Origin: Streptomyces formicae
GTDB taxonomy: Bacteria > Actinomycetota > Actinomycetes > Streptomycetales > Streptomycetaceae
Direction: 5' to 3'
Assembly: GCF_002556545.1 (NCBI RefSeq)
Contig: NZ_CP022685.1
Span: forward strand, 3,534,001-3,598,000
Length of the DNA: 64,000 nt
A model generated the notes under the pieces. That model saw only the letters and a program-made list of their open reading frames with translations, had not been told where the DNA came from and made no database searches. How positions within the stretch are numbered: the first letter of the stretch is position 1; each line of letters starts with the position of its first letter. Position numbers and translations under genes: made by a program. Shown here in pieces: positions 43,798-53,077 of this stretch.

Positions 43798-43830
43798 ACA
43801 GGTCTACACCACTAATTGGTGTAGACCACG
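43798..43830. promoter_or_regulatory. Double DasR-binding site upstream of nagE2
   Basis: Two dre-like boxes, ACAGGTCTACACCACT (43798-43813) and ATTGGTGTAGACCACG (43815-43830), lie side by side. Together they form a perfect larger inverted repeat: GGTCTACACCA and its complement separated by CTAAT. This is a strong DasR target about 85 bp before the nagE2 start. Confidence 0.88.
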
Positions 43831-43913
43831 CGGCCTTCTCGCCGCGTCCCCCGGAGACGCCGCCGTCCCCCACTTCCTTGTCCCAGGCGGCGCCTTGCCC
43901 ACTGGAGGAAGTT

Positions 43914-45179
<1,266 letters not shown>

Positions 45180-45204
45180 CCTGCGGCTCAGCTGAACAGG
45201 GCGG

Positions 45205-45239
45205 AGGGCCCGGGCGTTGGTGACCAACGCCCGGGCCCT
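45205..45239. terminator. Long hairpin terminator after nagE2
   Basis: A 17-nt arm (AGGGCCCGGGCGTTGGT) is perfectly complementary to 45223-45239 and is followed by TTTCC. It lies 25 bp after the stop codon. Confidence 0.9.
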
Positions 45240-45404
45240 TTCCTGTGCGCCGCCACGTAGCGTCGACGTGACACGCGCCGTCCCACGGGGGCTCCGCCCC
45301 CGGACCCCCGCTCCTCAAACTCCCCCAAGCTCTTAAAGAGCAGGGGGGACCCCCAAGGGGCTGATTTTCCCTCACGTGCTCGACCCCGGAGAGGCTGGAT
45401 CCCC

Positions 45405-46316
45405 ATGACCACCCGCATTCTCGACCTCGACCGTGAGCGCCTCGCCGCCCTGCGCGGGCGCGAGCTCACCGCCTCCGTGGCCGCCGCCGAGGGCCGCACC
45501 ATGGTCGCCGAGGTGTTCGCCGACCGGGCCGCCCTGATCCCGATGCCGGGCATGCCCGGTGTGCACAACGCCGAGCTCGTCGCGTCCTTCGGCGCCGACA
45601 TCGTCGTCCTGAACCTCATCGAGCGCGCCTGGGACGGCGAGCAGCTGGACCTCCCCGGCCTCGGCACCTTCGCCTCCATCGCCGACCTCGCCGCGTACAT
45701 CGGCCGCCCCGTCGGCATCAACCTGGAGCCCGGTGACGTCCCCGAGATCCGCCGCGCCAAGCCCGAGTACGCCAAGCGGCTGATCGACATGGGTGCGGCG
45801 ATGCTCTGCCTGACGGCGAACCCGGGCACGGGAGGGTCCTACGAGGGGCTCGCGCGGGTCACCGAGGAGCTGCGGGCCGGGCTCGGCGACGACGTGGCGC
45901 TGTGGAGCGGCAAGATGCACCACGCGGGGCACCCGGAGCGGGTCACGGTGGAACGTCTCACGGGTCTGGTGGACGCGGGCGCGGACGGCGTCGTGATGCC
46001 CCTGCCGGGCACGCTGCCGGGCGTCACCAAGGAGCTGGCCGCCGCTGCGGTGGCGGCCGTGCAGGACGCGGGCGCGGTGGTGATGGGCGCGATCGGCACC
46101 AGCCAGGAGGGCAGCCACGCGAACGTGGTGCCCCAACTCGCCCTGACCGCCAAGGAGGTGGGCATCGACGCCCACCACTTCGGCGACTCGTTCCTGCCGG
46201 GGATGTGCGACCCCGAGGTCATGTACGACTACTCGGTGGCGATCCGCGGCCGCCGCCACACCTGGAACAGGATGGCGCTGGGCGGCCGCGGCTACCGTCG
46301 TACGGCCACGGCCTAG
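45405..46316 (+). CDS. TIM-barrel-like protein of unknown function (DUF7916 type)
   Basis: The 303-aa cytosolic protein has the alternating beta/alpha pattern of a TIM barrel, with repeated strand-end motifs: IVVLNLIERAWDGEQLD, VGINLEPGDV, LCLTANPGTGGSYEG, VMPLPGTLPGV and VVMGAIGTSQEGS. Relatives are sometimes labelled PEP phosphonomutase-like or haloacid dehalogenase-like, but I see no matching active site. It stands next to the GlcNAc PTS genes and a role in amino-sugar metabolism is possible. Start ATG at 45405 behind GGAGAGGC. It ends convergently with the MBL gene, overlapping by 4 bp. Confidence 0.65.
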   Translation: MTTRILDLDRERLAALRGRELTASVAAAEGRTMVAEVFADRAALIPMPGMPGVHNAELVASFGADIVVLNLIERAWDGEQLDLPGLGTFASIADLAAYIGRPVGINLEPGDVPEIRRAKPEYAKRLIDMGAAMLCLTANPGTGGSYEGLARVTEELRAGLGDDVALWSGKMHHAGHPERVTVERLTGLVDAGADGVVMPLPGTLPGVTKELAAAAVAAVQDAGAVVMGAIGTSQEGSHANVVPQLALTAKEVGIDAHHFGDSFLPGMCDPEVMYDYSVAIRGRRHTWNRMALGGRGYRRTATA

Positions 46317-47065
46317 ATCTCGTACGTCGCGCCGGGCGCGGCGAGCGCGGTGGGGCCCGCGTAGGCCGCGCGGGCGTCCGCGAGGTTGATCTGCGGGTCC
46401 GTCCACGGCGGGATGTGGGTGAGCAGCAGCCTGCCCACGCCCGCGCGGGTGGCGGACTCGCCCGCCTCGCGGCCGTTGAGGTGCAGGTCGGGGATGTTCT
46501 CCTTGCCGTGCGTGAACGCCGCCTCGCAGAGGAACAGGTCGCTCCCCGCGGCGAGTTCGTCCAGGACGTCGCAGGTGCCCGTGTCCCCGGAGTAGGTGAG
46601 GGAGCGGCCCTCGTGCTCGACGCGGATCGCGTACGCCTCCACGGGGTGGCAGACCTTCTCGGTACGTACGGAGAAGGGGCCGATGTCGAACGAGCCCGGC
46701 TTGACCGTGTGGAAGTCGAAGACCTCGCTCATCGAGGAGGCGGAGGGCGTGTCCGCGTACGCGGTCGTCAGGCGCTGTTCGGTGCCTTCGGGGCCGTAGA
46801 CCGGAATGGGGGCGCAGCGGCCGCCCTCGTGCCGGTAGTAGCGCGCCACGAAGTACGCGCACATGTCGATGCAGTGATCGGCGTGCAGATGGCTGAGGAA
46901 GATCGCGTCGAGGTCGTAGAGACCGATGTGGCGTTGCAGCTCGCCGAGGGCGCCGTTGCCCATGTCGAGCAGCAACCGGAAGCCGTCGGCCTCGACGAGG
47001 TAGCTCGAGCAGGCCGATTCCGCGGACGGAAACGACCCCGAGCAGCCGACGACGGTGAGCTTCAT
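46313..47065 (-). CDS. MBL-fold metallohydrolase (RNase Z/ElaC-like)
   Basis: The 250-aa protein begins MKLTVVGCSGSFP and has the metallo-beta-lactamase signature SHLHADHC (HxHxDH) at about residue 60. Further metal ligands lie in VCHPVEAYAIRVEH, YSGDTG and LTHIPPW. The pattern is that of small RNase Z-like or phosphodiesterase-like members. It is cytosolic; the substrate is unknown. The ATG at 47065 follows GGAGG. This gene lies at the same place in other Streptomyces. Confidence 0.85.
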   Translation of the reverse strand: MKLTVVGCSGSFPSAESACSSYLVEADGFRLLLDMGNGALGELQRHIGLYDLDAIFLSHLHADHCIDMCAYFVARYYRHEGGRCAPIPVYGPEGTEQRLTTAYADTPSASSMSEVFDFHTVKPGSFDIGPFSVRTEKVCHPVEAYAIRVEHEGRSLTYSGDTGTCDVLDELAAGSDLFLCEAAFTHGKENIPDLHLNGREAGESATRAGVGRLLLTHIPPWTDPQINLADARAAYAGPTALAAPGATYEI

Positions 47066-47261
47066 GAAGCTGGGACCTCCGCGCTGGCAGAAGAGCTGGG
47101 GGGTGTGCGGTCCGTCGAGCGTAAGGCGCAAAAGCCCTGGTCGCTCCTCCGTCGCGGGCCGTTGTGGGGGAACTCACCTGCGGTGTCACCGGTTCGGGGG
47201 GCTTGTGGGGCGCCCGGGATGCGGTGGGCGGCGGGGGGCGTGCGCCGGTACCGTCGTCGGT

Positions 47262-47723
47262 ATGGACACGTCCTGGTGGCTCGCGCTGGCCGCCGTGGTG
47301 GTGCTCGCGCTCGTCGTCACGCTGGTGGACGGGTGGGGCCGCGGGCACCGGAAGCGGAGTACCCGACCGCCGGGTCGGACCCGCCCGCCGCGGGGGCCCC
47401 GGGGGCGGTCGCCCGCGCCCCGGCCCGCGGAGATCTGGTGGGCGCGGGTGCCGTACGAGGACGGGCCCGGCGGGAAGGACAGGCCCTGTCTCGTGCTGTC
47501 CGTGCGCGGGGAGCGTGCGGTGGTCGCGAAGATCACCAGCAAGTACCACGACGAGCGGCCGGGGGTGATTCCGTTGCCGCCGGGTGTCGTGGGCGACGTG
47601 CGGGGCCGGGCGAGCTTTCTGGAAACGGACGAGCTGAGGGAGGTCTCCCTCTGGGAGTTCCGGCGCAGGGCCGGGGTGGTGGATCCGGCGCTCTGGGACC
47701 AGGTCAGGTATCTGGCGGGCTGA
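47262..47723 (+). CDS. Membrane-tethered PemK/MazF-like protein
   Basis: The 153-aa product has an N-terminal membrane helix (WWLALAAVVVLALVVTLV), a basic Pro/Arg linker and a C-terminal PemK/MazF fold (AEIWWARVPYEDGPGGKDRPCLVLS in pieces; then VAKITSKYHD and SFLETDELREVSLWEF). MazF-type proteins are endoribonucleases, but no antitoxin gene is adjacent and the membrane anchor is unusual, so the toxin role is doubtful. TACCGT (47249-47254) stands 7 nt upstream of the ATG, as for a leaderless transcript. Confidence 0.75.
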   Translation: MDTSWWLALAAVVVLALVVTLVDGWGRGHRKRSTRPPGRTRPPRGPRGRSPAPRPAEIWWARVPYEDGPGGKDRPCLVLSVRGERAVVAKITSKYHDERPGVIPLPPGVVGDVRGRASFLETDELREVSLWEFRRRAGVVDPALWDQVRYLAG

Positions 47724-47734
47724 CCCGCCGTCCC

Positions 47735-47930
47735 ACGGGGCTCCGCCCCGGACCCCGCTCCTCAAACGCCGGAGGGGCTGAATTTCCCAGCCCCTCCGGC
47801 GGGAGATTGCCAGCCCGTACGGCGGGAGATTCCCAACCGTCCGCTGGGGGAATCTCAGCCCACCCGGCGGGAGATTCCCAACCGTGCGGCGGCGGGGGGA
47901 ATTCAGCCCGTCCGGCGTTTGAGGACGAAC
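47735..47930. repeat. Composite intergenic repeat cluster
   Basis: Several elements are stacked here. A copy of CCTCAAACGCCGGAGGGGCT (47760-47779) continues into a perfect 12-bp hairpin (CCGGAGGGGCTG at 47769-47780 and its complement at 47788-47799). Three copies of GGCGGGAGATT-type units follow at 47798, 47821 and 47866; the last two share 20 identical bases. An inverted copy of the 20-mer lies at 47905-47924. The hairpin can end both flanking convergent genes. Confidence 0.85.
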
Positions 47931-47974
47931 TCGGCGGAGCCGGTGATGGGCAGCTCCCCGGGGCGGCCGGAGCC

Positions 47975-48940
<966 letters not shown>

Positions 48941-49219
48941 CTAGACCATGCCGCCGGCCACGGCCGGCAGGATCGTGACGCTGTCGCCGTCGGCGAGCTT
49001 GGTGGAGATGCCGTCCAGGAAGCGGACGTCCTCGTCGTTGAGGTACACGTTCACGAAGCGGCGCAGCTTGCCGTCGTCCACGATGCGCTCGGCGATGCCC
49101 GCGTGCCGCGAGTCGAGGTCGGTGAAGAGCTCGGCGAGGGTGTCTCCGCTGCCCTGGACGGCCTTCTCGCCGTCGGTGTAGGTGCGGAGGATGGTCGGGA
49201 TGCGGACCTCGATGGCCAT
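48941..49219 (-). CDS. cysO: Ubiquitin-like sulfur carrier CysO (MoaD/ThiS fold)
   Basis: A 92-aa beta-grasp protein starting MAIEVRIPTILR and ending LPAVAGGMV. The Gly-Gly that carries sulfur as thiocarboxylate is followed here by two extra residues, so the protein needs trimming before it can be activated. The JAMM peptidase at 52571-52993 is the natural candidate. CysO gives its sulfur to the CysM reaction. The ATG at 49219 has GGAGC upstream. It is preceded by a short Cys-containing leader ORF. Confidence 0.9.
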   Translation of the reverse strand: MAIEVRIPTILRTYTDGEKAVQGSGDTLAELFTDLDSRHAGIAERIVDDGKLRRFVNVYLNDEDVRFLDGISTKLADGDSVTILPAVAGGMV

Positions 49220-49335
49220 GGCGGGCTCCTGTCGGGAGTCGATGGTGCGGGTGGCGGGCGCGCGGCGGCCCTGATCCTTGCGGTGCTGCGTACGAGAATG
49301 CGACGCCGCGGCACACGGCCGTGCGGCGGAACGGT

Positions 49336-49446
49336 TCAGCCGGAACAGATCGCGCTGGCGAGGCGGCACAGGTCGACGTGCAGGCGCGCGACAAGCAGCA
49401 CGGGCGGTGCGCTCTTCGTCTCTTCGCTCACGTCATGGGGAACCAT
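49336..49446 (-). CDS. Short leader peptide upstream of cysO-cysM
   Basis: A 36-codon ORF starts with ATG at 49446 and ends with TGA at 49336. It reads MVPHDVSEETKS and ends RLHVDLCRLASAICSG. The LHVDLCRLASAIC block is the hallmark of a family of short putative leader peptides found before sulfur genes in Streptomyces. Two cysteine codons close to its end suggest a sensor for charged cysteine tRNA, that is, attenuation of the operon. The 116-bp space between it and cysO could hold the switching structures. Confidence 0.75.
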   Translation of the reverse strand: MVPHDVSEETKSAPPVLLVARLHVDLCRLASAICSG

Positions 49447-49512
49447 GCGGTCATCGTATCGATTCCCGGTCCGGATCCCGGAATGTGATCTCACCTGGTG
49501 GACGGAATCCGT

Positions 49513-50310
49513 TCAGGATGCGGGCGGCGGCAGATAGACGACGTTCGGGGCGCCGGTCACCGGGTGGGTGCTGACCTCGGCCGTCACTCCGTACACGGTG
49601 GCGAGCAGCTCGGCCGTGAGCACCTCCTTCGGCGCCCCCGAGGCGACGAGACGGCCGCCGTCGAGGACGTAGAGGCGGTCGCAGTAGTACGCCGCGAGGT
49701 TCAGGTCGTGCAGGGCGAGCAGGTTCGTCGTGCCCAAGTCCCGCACCAGGGAGAGGATCTCGAGCTGGTAGCGGATGTCCAGGTGGTTGGTGGGTTCGTC
49801 GAGTACGACGAGGGTGGGGCGCTGCACGAGGGCGCGGGCCATCAGGGCGCGCTGGCGTTCGCCGCCGGAGAGCGAGGGGAACGCGCGGTGCGCGAGGGCC
49901 GCGACCCCGACCCGGTCGAGCGCGGCCCGCACCAGCTCCTCGTCGGCCGCCGTGTCCGCCTCCCAGAAGCGCTTGTGCGGGGAGCGGCCCATGGCGACCA
50001 CCTGCTCGACGGTCAGCTCGAAGGCGGCCTGCCCGTCCTGCGGCACGGTGGCGAGGCGCCTGGCGCGCGCCTTCGCGGACATCGCGCCCAGGTCGTCGCC
50101 GTCCAGGAGGGCACGGCCGCCGGACGCGCGCAGGGTGCCGTACACACAGCGCAGCAGCGTCGTCTTGCCGCTGCCGTTGGGGCCGACGACGCCGACGGTC
50201 TCGCCGGGGGCCGCGGTGAGGTCGACGCCGTCCACCAGGCGCCTGCCGTCGATCTCGTACGAGATCCCCTCGGTGCGCAGTTCCCCCACGGGAGCGTTCT
50301 GGTCGGTCAT
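49513..50310 (-). CDS. btuD: ABC importer ATPase for vitamin B12 (BtuD-like)
   Basis: The 265-aa ATPase has Walker A GPNGSGKTT, signature LSGGERQRALMARAL, Walker B LVVLDEPTNHLD and the switch His in ALHDLN. It is of the FecE/BtuD type. It follows the permease gene with a 4-bp overlap and is the last gene of an importer operon led by a cobalamin riboswitch, which identifies the substrate as a corrinoid. Confidence 0.88.
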   Translation of the reverse strand: MTDQNAPVGELRTEGISYEIDGRRLVDGVDLTAAPGETVGVVGPNGSGKTTLLRCVYGTLRASGGRALLDGDDLGAMSAKARARRLATVPQDGQAAFELTVEQVVAMGRSPHKRFWEADTAADEELVRAALDRVGVAALAHRAFPSLSGGERQRALMARALVQRPTLVVLDEPTNHLDIRYQLEILSLVRDLGTTNLLALHDLNLAAYYCDRLYVLDGGRLVASGAPKEVLTAELLATVYGVTAEVSTHPVTGAPNVVYLPPPAS

Positions 50311-51434
50311 GCCGGGACTCCTTCGGTGCGCCGCCGCAGCAGCCAGAGGAAGAACGGGCCTCCGGTCAGCGCGGTGAGCACGCCGACGGGGATGTCCTGC
50401 GGCGCGGCGACGGTGCGCGCGGCGAGGTCGGCGACGACCAGGAAGACCGCGCCCAGCAGCGCCACCACGGGGAGCAGCGGGCGGTGCGCGGCGCCGACGA
50501 GCATGCGGGCGGCGTGCGGCACCATCAGGCCGACGAATCCGATGGCCCCGCTGTACGCGACCAGGACGCCGGTCAGGAGGGAGGCGAAGACGAAGACCGC
50601 GGCGCGGAAGCGTGCCGTGTCCAGGCCGAGGACGGTGGCGCCCTCCTCGCCGACGAGCAGCAGGTCGAGGGGGCGGGCGAGCGCCATGAGCAGGGCCGTG
50701 CCGACGACCAGGGCGCAGCAGGGCAGGGCGAGCATGTCCCAGCGGGCGCTGCCGAGGCCGCCGAGCGTCCAGTACAGGACTTCCTTGAGGTGGTCCGCGC
50801 TGTCCGCGGTGACCAGGATGAGGCTGGTCAGGGCGGTCAGGATGTACGAGACGGCGACGCCCGCGAGGATCAGGCGCCCGGTCGCGAAGCCGCCGCCGCT
50901 CCTGGCAAGGGAGTAGACGAGGACCAGTGAGACCAGCGCGCCCGCGAAGGCGGCGGCGGGGATCGTGACGGTGGTCGCGAGGGCCGAGCCGACGCCGAAG
51001 GTGCCGCCGAGCACGATGGCGCCGACCGCGCCGACGGAGGCGCCCGAGGAGACGCCGAGCAGGAACGGGTCGGCGAGGGGGTTGCGGACGAGGGCCTGGA
51101 GGACGGTGCCGATGACGGCGAGTCCCGCGCCGACGGCTGCGCCGAGCAGGACCCTGGGGAGTCTCACGTCCAGCACGATGGTTCTGAAGGGGGAGGGGTC
51201 CGCGCGGCCCGTGAGGATCTCCATGACGTCCCCTGGCGGGATGCGGACGGAGCCCAGGGCGAGCCCGGCGATGATCGCTGCCGCGAGGGCTGTCGCAAGG
51301 ACTGCGCAGATCAACAGGTGCTGTCCCCGGGACCTGCGTCTATCGCCCTTCGGGCTCGTCCTCAAACGCCGGACGGGCTGGAAGATCCGCCCCGCGGGCT
51401 GCGTCACCCGAGGCTGGGTCTGCTGGTCGCTCAC
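50307..51434 (-). CDS. btuC: ABC importer permease for vitamin B12 (BtuC/FecCD)
   Basis: The 375-aa protein has ten predicted helices and FecCD landmarks: LRLPRVLLG-type VRLPRVLLGAAVGAGLAVIG, LVRNPLADPFLLGVSSGA, and GAIGFVGLMVPHAARMLVG at the coupling region. The GTG at 51434 overlaps the stop of the binding-protein gene (GTGA). The first 45 residues are unusual: about 51320-51400 is a copy of the interspersed intergenic repeat, translated in frame. The family part begins only at LLICAVLATALAAAII. Confidence 0.88.
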   Translation of the reverse strand: MSDQQTQPRVTQPAGRIFQPVRRLRTSPKGDRRRSRGQHLLICAVLATALAAAIIAGLALGSVRIPPGDVMEILTGRADPSPFRTIVLDVRLPRVLLGAAVGAGLAVIGTVLQALVRNPLADPFLLGVSSGASVGAVGAIVLGGTFGVGSALATTVTIPAAAFAGALVSLVLVYSLARSGGGFATGRLILAGVAVSYILTALTSLILVTADSADHLKEVLYWTLGGLGSARWDMLALPCCALVVGTALLMALARPLDLLLVGEEGATVLGLDTARFRAAVFVFASLLTGVLVAYSGAIGFVGLMVPHAARMLVGAAHRPLLPVVALLGAVFLVVADLAARTVAAPQDIPVGVLTALTGGPFFLWLLRRRTEGVPA

Positions 51435-52402
51435 AGCTGCGCCGCCAGCTTCTCCACCGCCTTGGGTGCTCGTACTCCCGTGACCATGTCCGAGAGCGGC
51501 AGGACCGCGAAGCTCTTGTTCTTGATGGCGGGGACGTCCGCGAGGGCCGGGTCGTCGAGGAGGCGCTTCTTCTTCTGGGCGACCGTCGTCGCGCCGTAGT
51601 CGAGGATCACGATGGTCTCGGGGTGGCGGTCCACGACCGTCTCCCAGGAGGCGTCGGCGAAGGACTTGTCGACGTCGGCGACGATGTTGCGGCCGCCCGC
51701 CCGCTCGATGATGTCGTTGCCGATGCCCCGGCCGCCGACCGTGAACGCCGTCTTGTCGCCGCTGTCGTAGACGAAGACGGAACGGGGCTTCTTGCCCTTC
51801 AGCTTCTTGGTCGTGGCAGCCAGTTCGCGCTCGGCGCCGCCGACCCACTTGTCGGCGCGGTCGCGCACCCCGAAGGTGGCGCCGACCTCGCGGACCTCGC
51901 GGAAGACGTCGTTCATGGTGACGGGGCGCTTCGCGCAGCCCTCGACGTTCAGGCGGCTCTCGATGCCCGACTTGGCGAGCGCGGAGCGGCTGCGGCCGTC
52001 GCTGGAGAGGAAGGCGCTCGCGTAACCGCCGTACACGAAGTCGGGGTTGGCGGCGAGCAGCTTCTCGTAGGAGGGGTACTCCTTGGCGACGACGGGGAGG
52101 GCGTCGTACGCCTTCGCGTACTTCGGCAGGACCTTGTCGTCGAGGTAGGCCGTGCCCGCCATGCGGTCCTCGAGGCCGAGTTCCAGCATCACCTCGGTGG
52201 CGTGCTGGTTCATGGTGACGGCGCGCTTCGGCGGTGCGTCGTACGTCGTCCTCACACCGCAGTTGGTGACGGTGTACGGGAATCCGGCGGCCTTGGCGGC
52301 GGGCTTCGTGTCACCGTCGGAGTCCGAGGAGGAGCATGCGGCGAGCGGGACGAGCAGGGTGGCCGCGGCGAGCGCGCGTATGCCGGTGTGACGGCGGGAC
52401 AT
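51431..52402 (-). CDS. btuF: Corrinoid-binding lipoprotein of the ABC importer (BtuF-like)
   Basis: The 323-aa protein has a lipoprotein signal (LLVPLAACSSS) and the two lobes of a class III substrate-binding protein (PF01497), with ATEVMLELGLEDRMAGTAY and GRGIGNDIIERAGGRNI. It would sit on the outside of the membrane and deliver substrate to the permease. The cobalamin riboswitch upstream indicates B12 or a corrinoid rather than a siderophore. Start ATG at 52402 with GGAGGAGG upstream. Confidence 0.88.
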   Translation of the reverse strand: MSRRHTGIRALAAATLLVPLAACSSSDSDGDTKPAAKAAGFPYTVTNCGVRTTYDAPPKRAVTMNQHATEVMLELGLEDRMAGTAYLDDKVLPKYAKAYDALPVVAKEYPSYEKLLAANPDFVYGGYASAFLSSDGRSRSALAKSGIESRLNVEGCAKRPVTMNDVFREVREVGATFGVRDRADKWVGGAERELAATTKKLKGKKPRSVFVYDSGDKTAFTVGGRGIGNDIIERAGGRNIVADVDKSFADASWETVVDRHPETIVILDYGATTVAQKKKRLLDDPALADVPAIKNKSFAVLPLSDMVTGVRAPKAVEKLAAQL

Positions 52403-52456
52403 GGCTGAGCTGCCTCCTCCAGGGGATTTCCGCGTCCCCTGCGTAGCGTGGAGGAA
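52403..52456 (-). promoter_or_regulatory. Expression platform of the cobalamin riboswitch
   Basis: On the minus strand CCTCC just after the aptamer can pair with GGAGG of the ribosome site of btuF. A hairpin CAGGGGA/TCCCCTG lies between them. When B12 binds the aptamer, this pairing would hide the ribosome site. The mechanism is inferred from complementarity. Confidence 0.55.
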
Positions 52457-52556
52457 GGCGGCAGGTCAGTTCCTGACTCCCCCGCCCCCGGTGCGGGGTG
52501 GGGTCACAGTGGCGGGACCGTGCCGGGTTCGCACCGGCTTCCTGGCTCCTGCCGCC
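52457..52556 (-). ncRNA. Cobalamin (B12) riboswitch
   Basis: The minus-strand RNA opens and closes with P1 (GGCGGCAGG with CCTGCCGCC). Inside it has the conserved core GGTGCGAACCCGGCACGGTC, CCGCCACTGTGACC, and the B12 box GGAGTCAGGAACTGACC. These are the diagnostic blocks of the cobalamin class. It is compact (about 100 nt), as in other actinobacteria. It lies 54 nt upstream of btuF and would shut the importer off when B12 is plentiful. Confidence 0.9.
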
Positions 52557-52570
52557 CTCATGAGTAAAGC

Positions 52571-52993
52571 TCAGTATGCCTGTACGACCTTTACCTCTTC
52601 CTCGGTGACCTCGCCCTCCACGATCCGGTACGAGCGGAACTGGAAGGGGCCCGCGTCGTCGGTGTCGGCCGTGGAGACCAGGACGTAGTGCGCGCCGGGC
52701 TCGTTGGCGTAGGTGATGTCGGTGCGCGAGGGGTAGGCCTCGGTCGCGGTGTGCGAGTGGTAGACGATCACCGGCTCCTCGTCGCGGTCGTCCATCTCGC
52801 GGTAGAGCTTGAGCAGGTCGGTCGAGTCGAACTCGTAGAACGTGGGCGAGCGGGCCGCGTTCAGCATCGGGATGAAGCGCTCGGGGCGGCCGGTGCCTTC
52901 CGGGCCCGCGACCACACCGCAGGCCTCGTCGGGGTGGTCCTGGCGCGCGTGCGCGACGATCTGGTCGTGGAGGGCCTGGGTGATGGTCAGCAT
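52571..52993 (-). CDS. mec: JAMM metalloprotease Mec acting on CysO
   Basis: The 140-aa protein is a JAB1/MPN+ metallopeptidase. The glutamate lies in HPDEACGVV (about residue 23), and the zinc motif HSHTATEAYPSRTD has the HxH-x(10)-D spacing. In mycobacteria Mec releases cysteine from the CysO-Cys adduct; relatives also trim residues after the carrier Gly-Gly. Here it is separated from cysO-cysM by the B12 importer, although the three form one pathway. Start ATG at 52993. Confidence 0.9.
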   Translation of the reverse strand: MLTITQALHDQIVAHARQDHPDEACGVVAGPEGTGRPERFIPMLNAARSPTFYEFDSTDLLKLYREMDDRDEEPVIVYHSHTATEAYPSRTDITYANEPGAHYVLVSTADTDDAGPFQFRSYRIVEGEVTEEEVKVVQAY

Positions 52994-53013
52994 GGCAGCC
53001 AGGATAAGCAGAG

Positions 53014-53050
53014 GGGCCGGTCCGTACCGAGGAGTGGTACGAACCGGCCC
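53014..53050. terminator. Hairpin terminator behind the amino-acid permease
   Basis: GGGCCGGT with ACCGGCCC, extended inwards by CGTACC with GGTACG, lies 28 bp after the permease stop codon and just before mec. Confidence 0.82.
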
Positions 53051-53077
53051 ACATGCTGGGATCCAGCGGTTGCCGCG

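Noticed and set aside
47262..47723. Type II toxin-antitoxin system
   Set aside because: No antitoxin-like ORF is found on either side, and the membrane anchor is atypical.
49513..52402. Siderophore importer
   Set aside because: FecCD-type transporters often carry siderophores, but the cobalamin riboswitch directly upstream points to B12.
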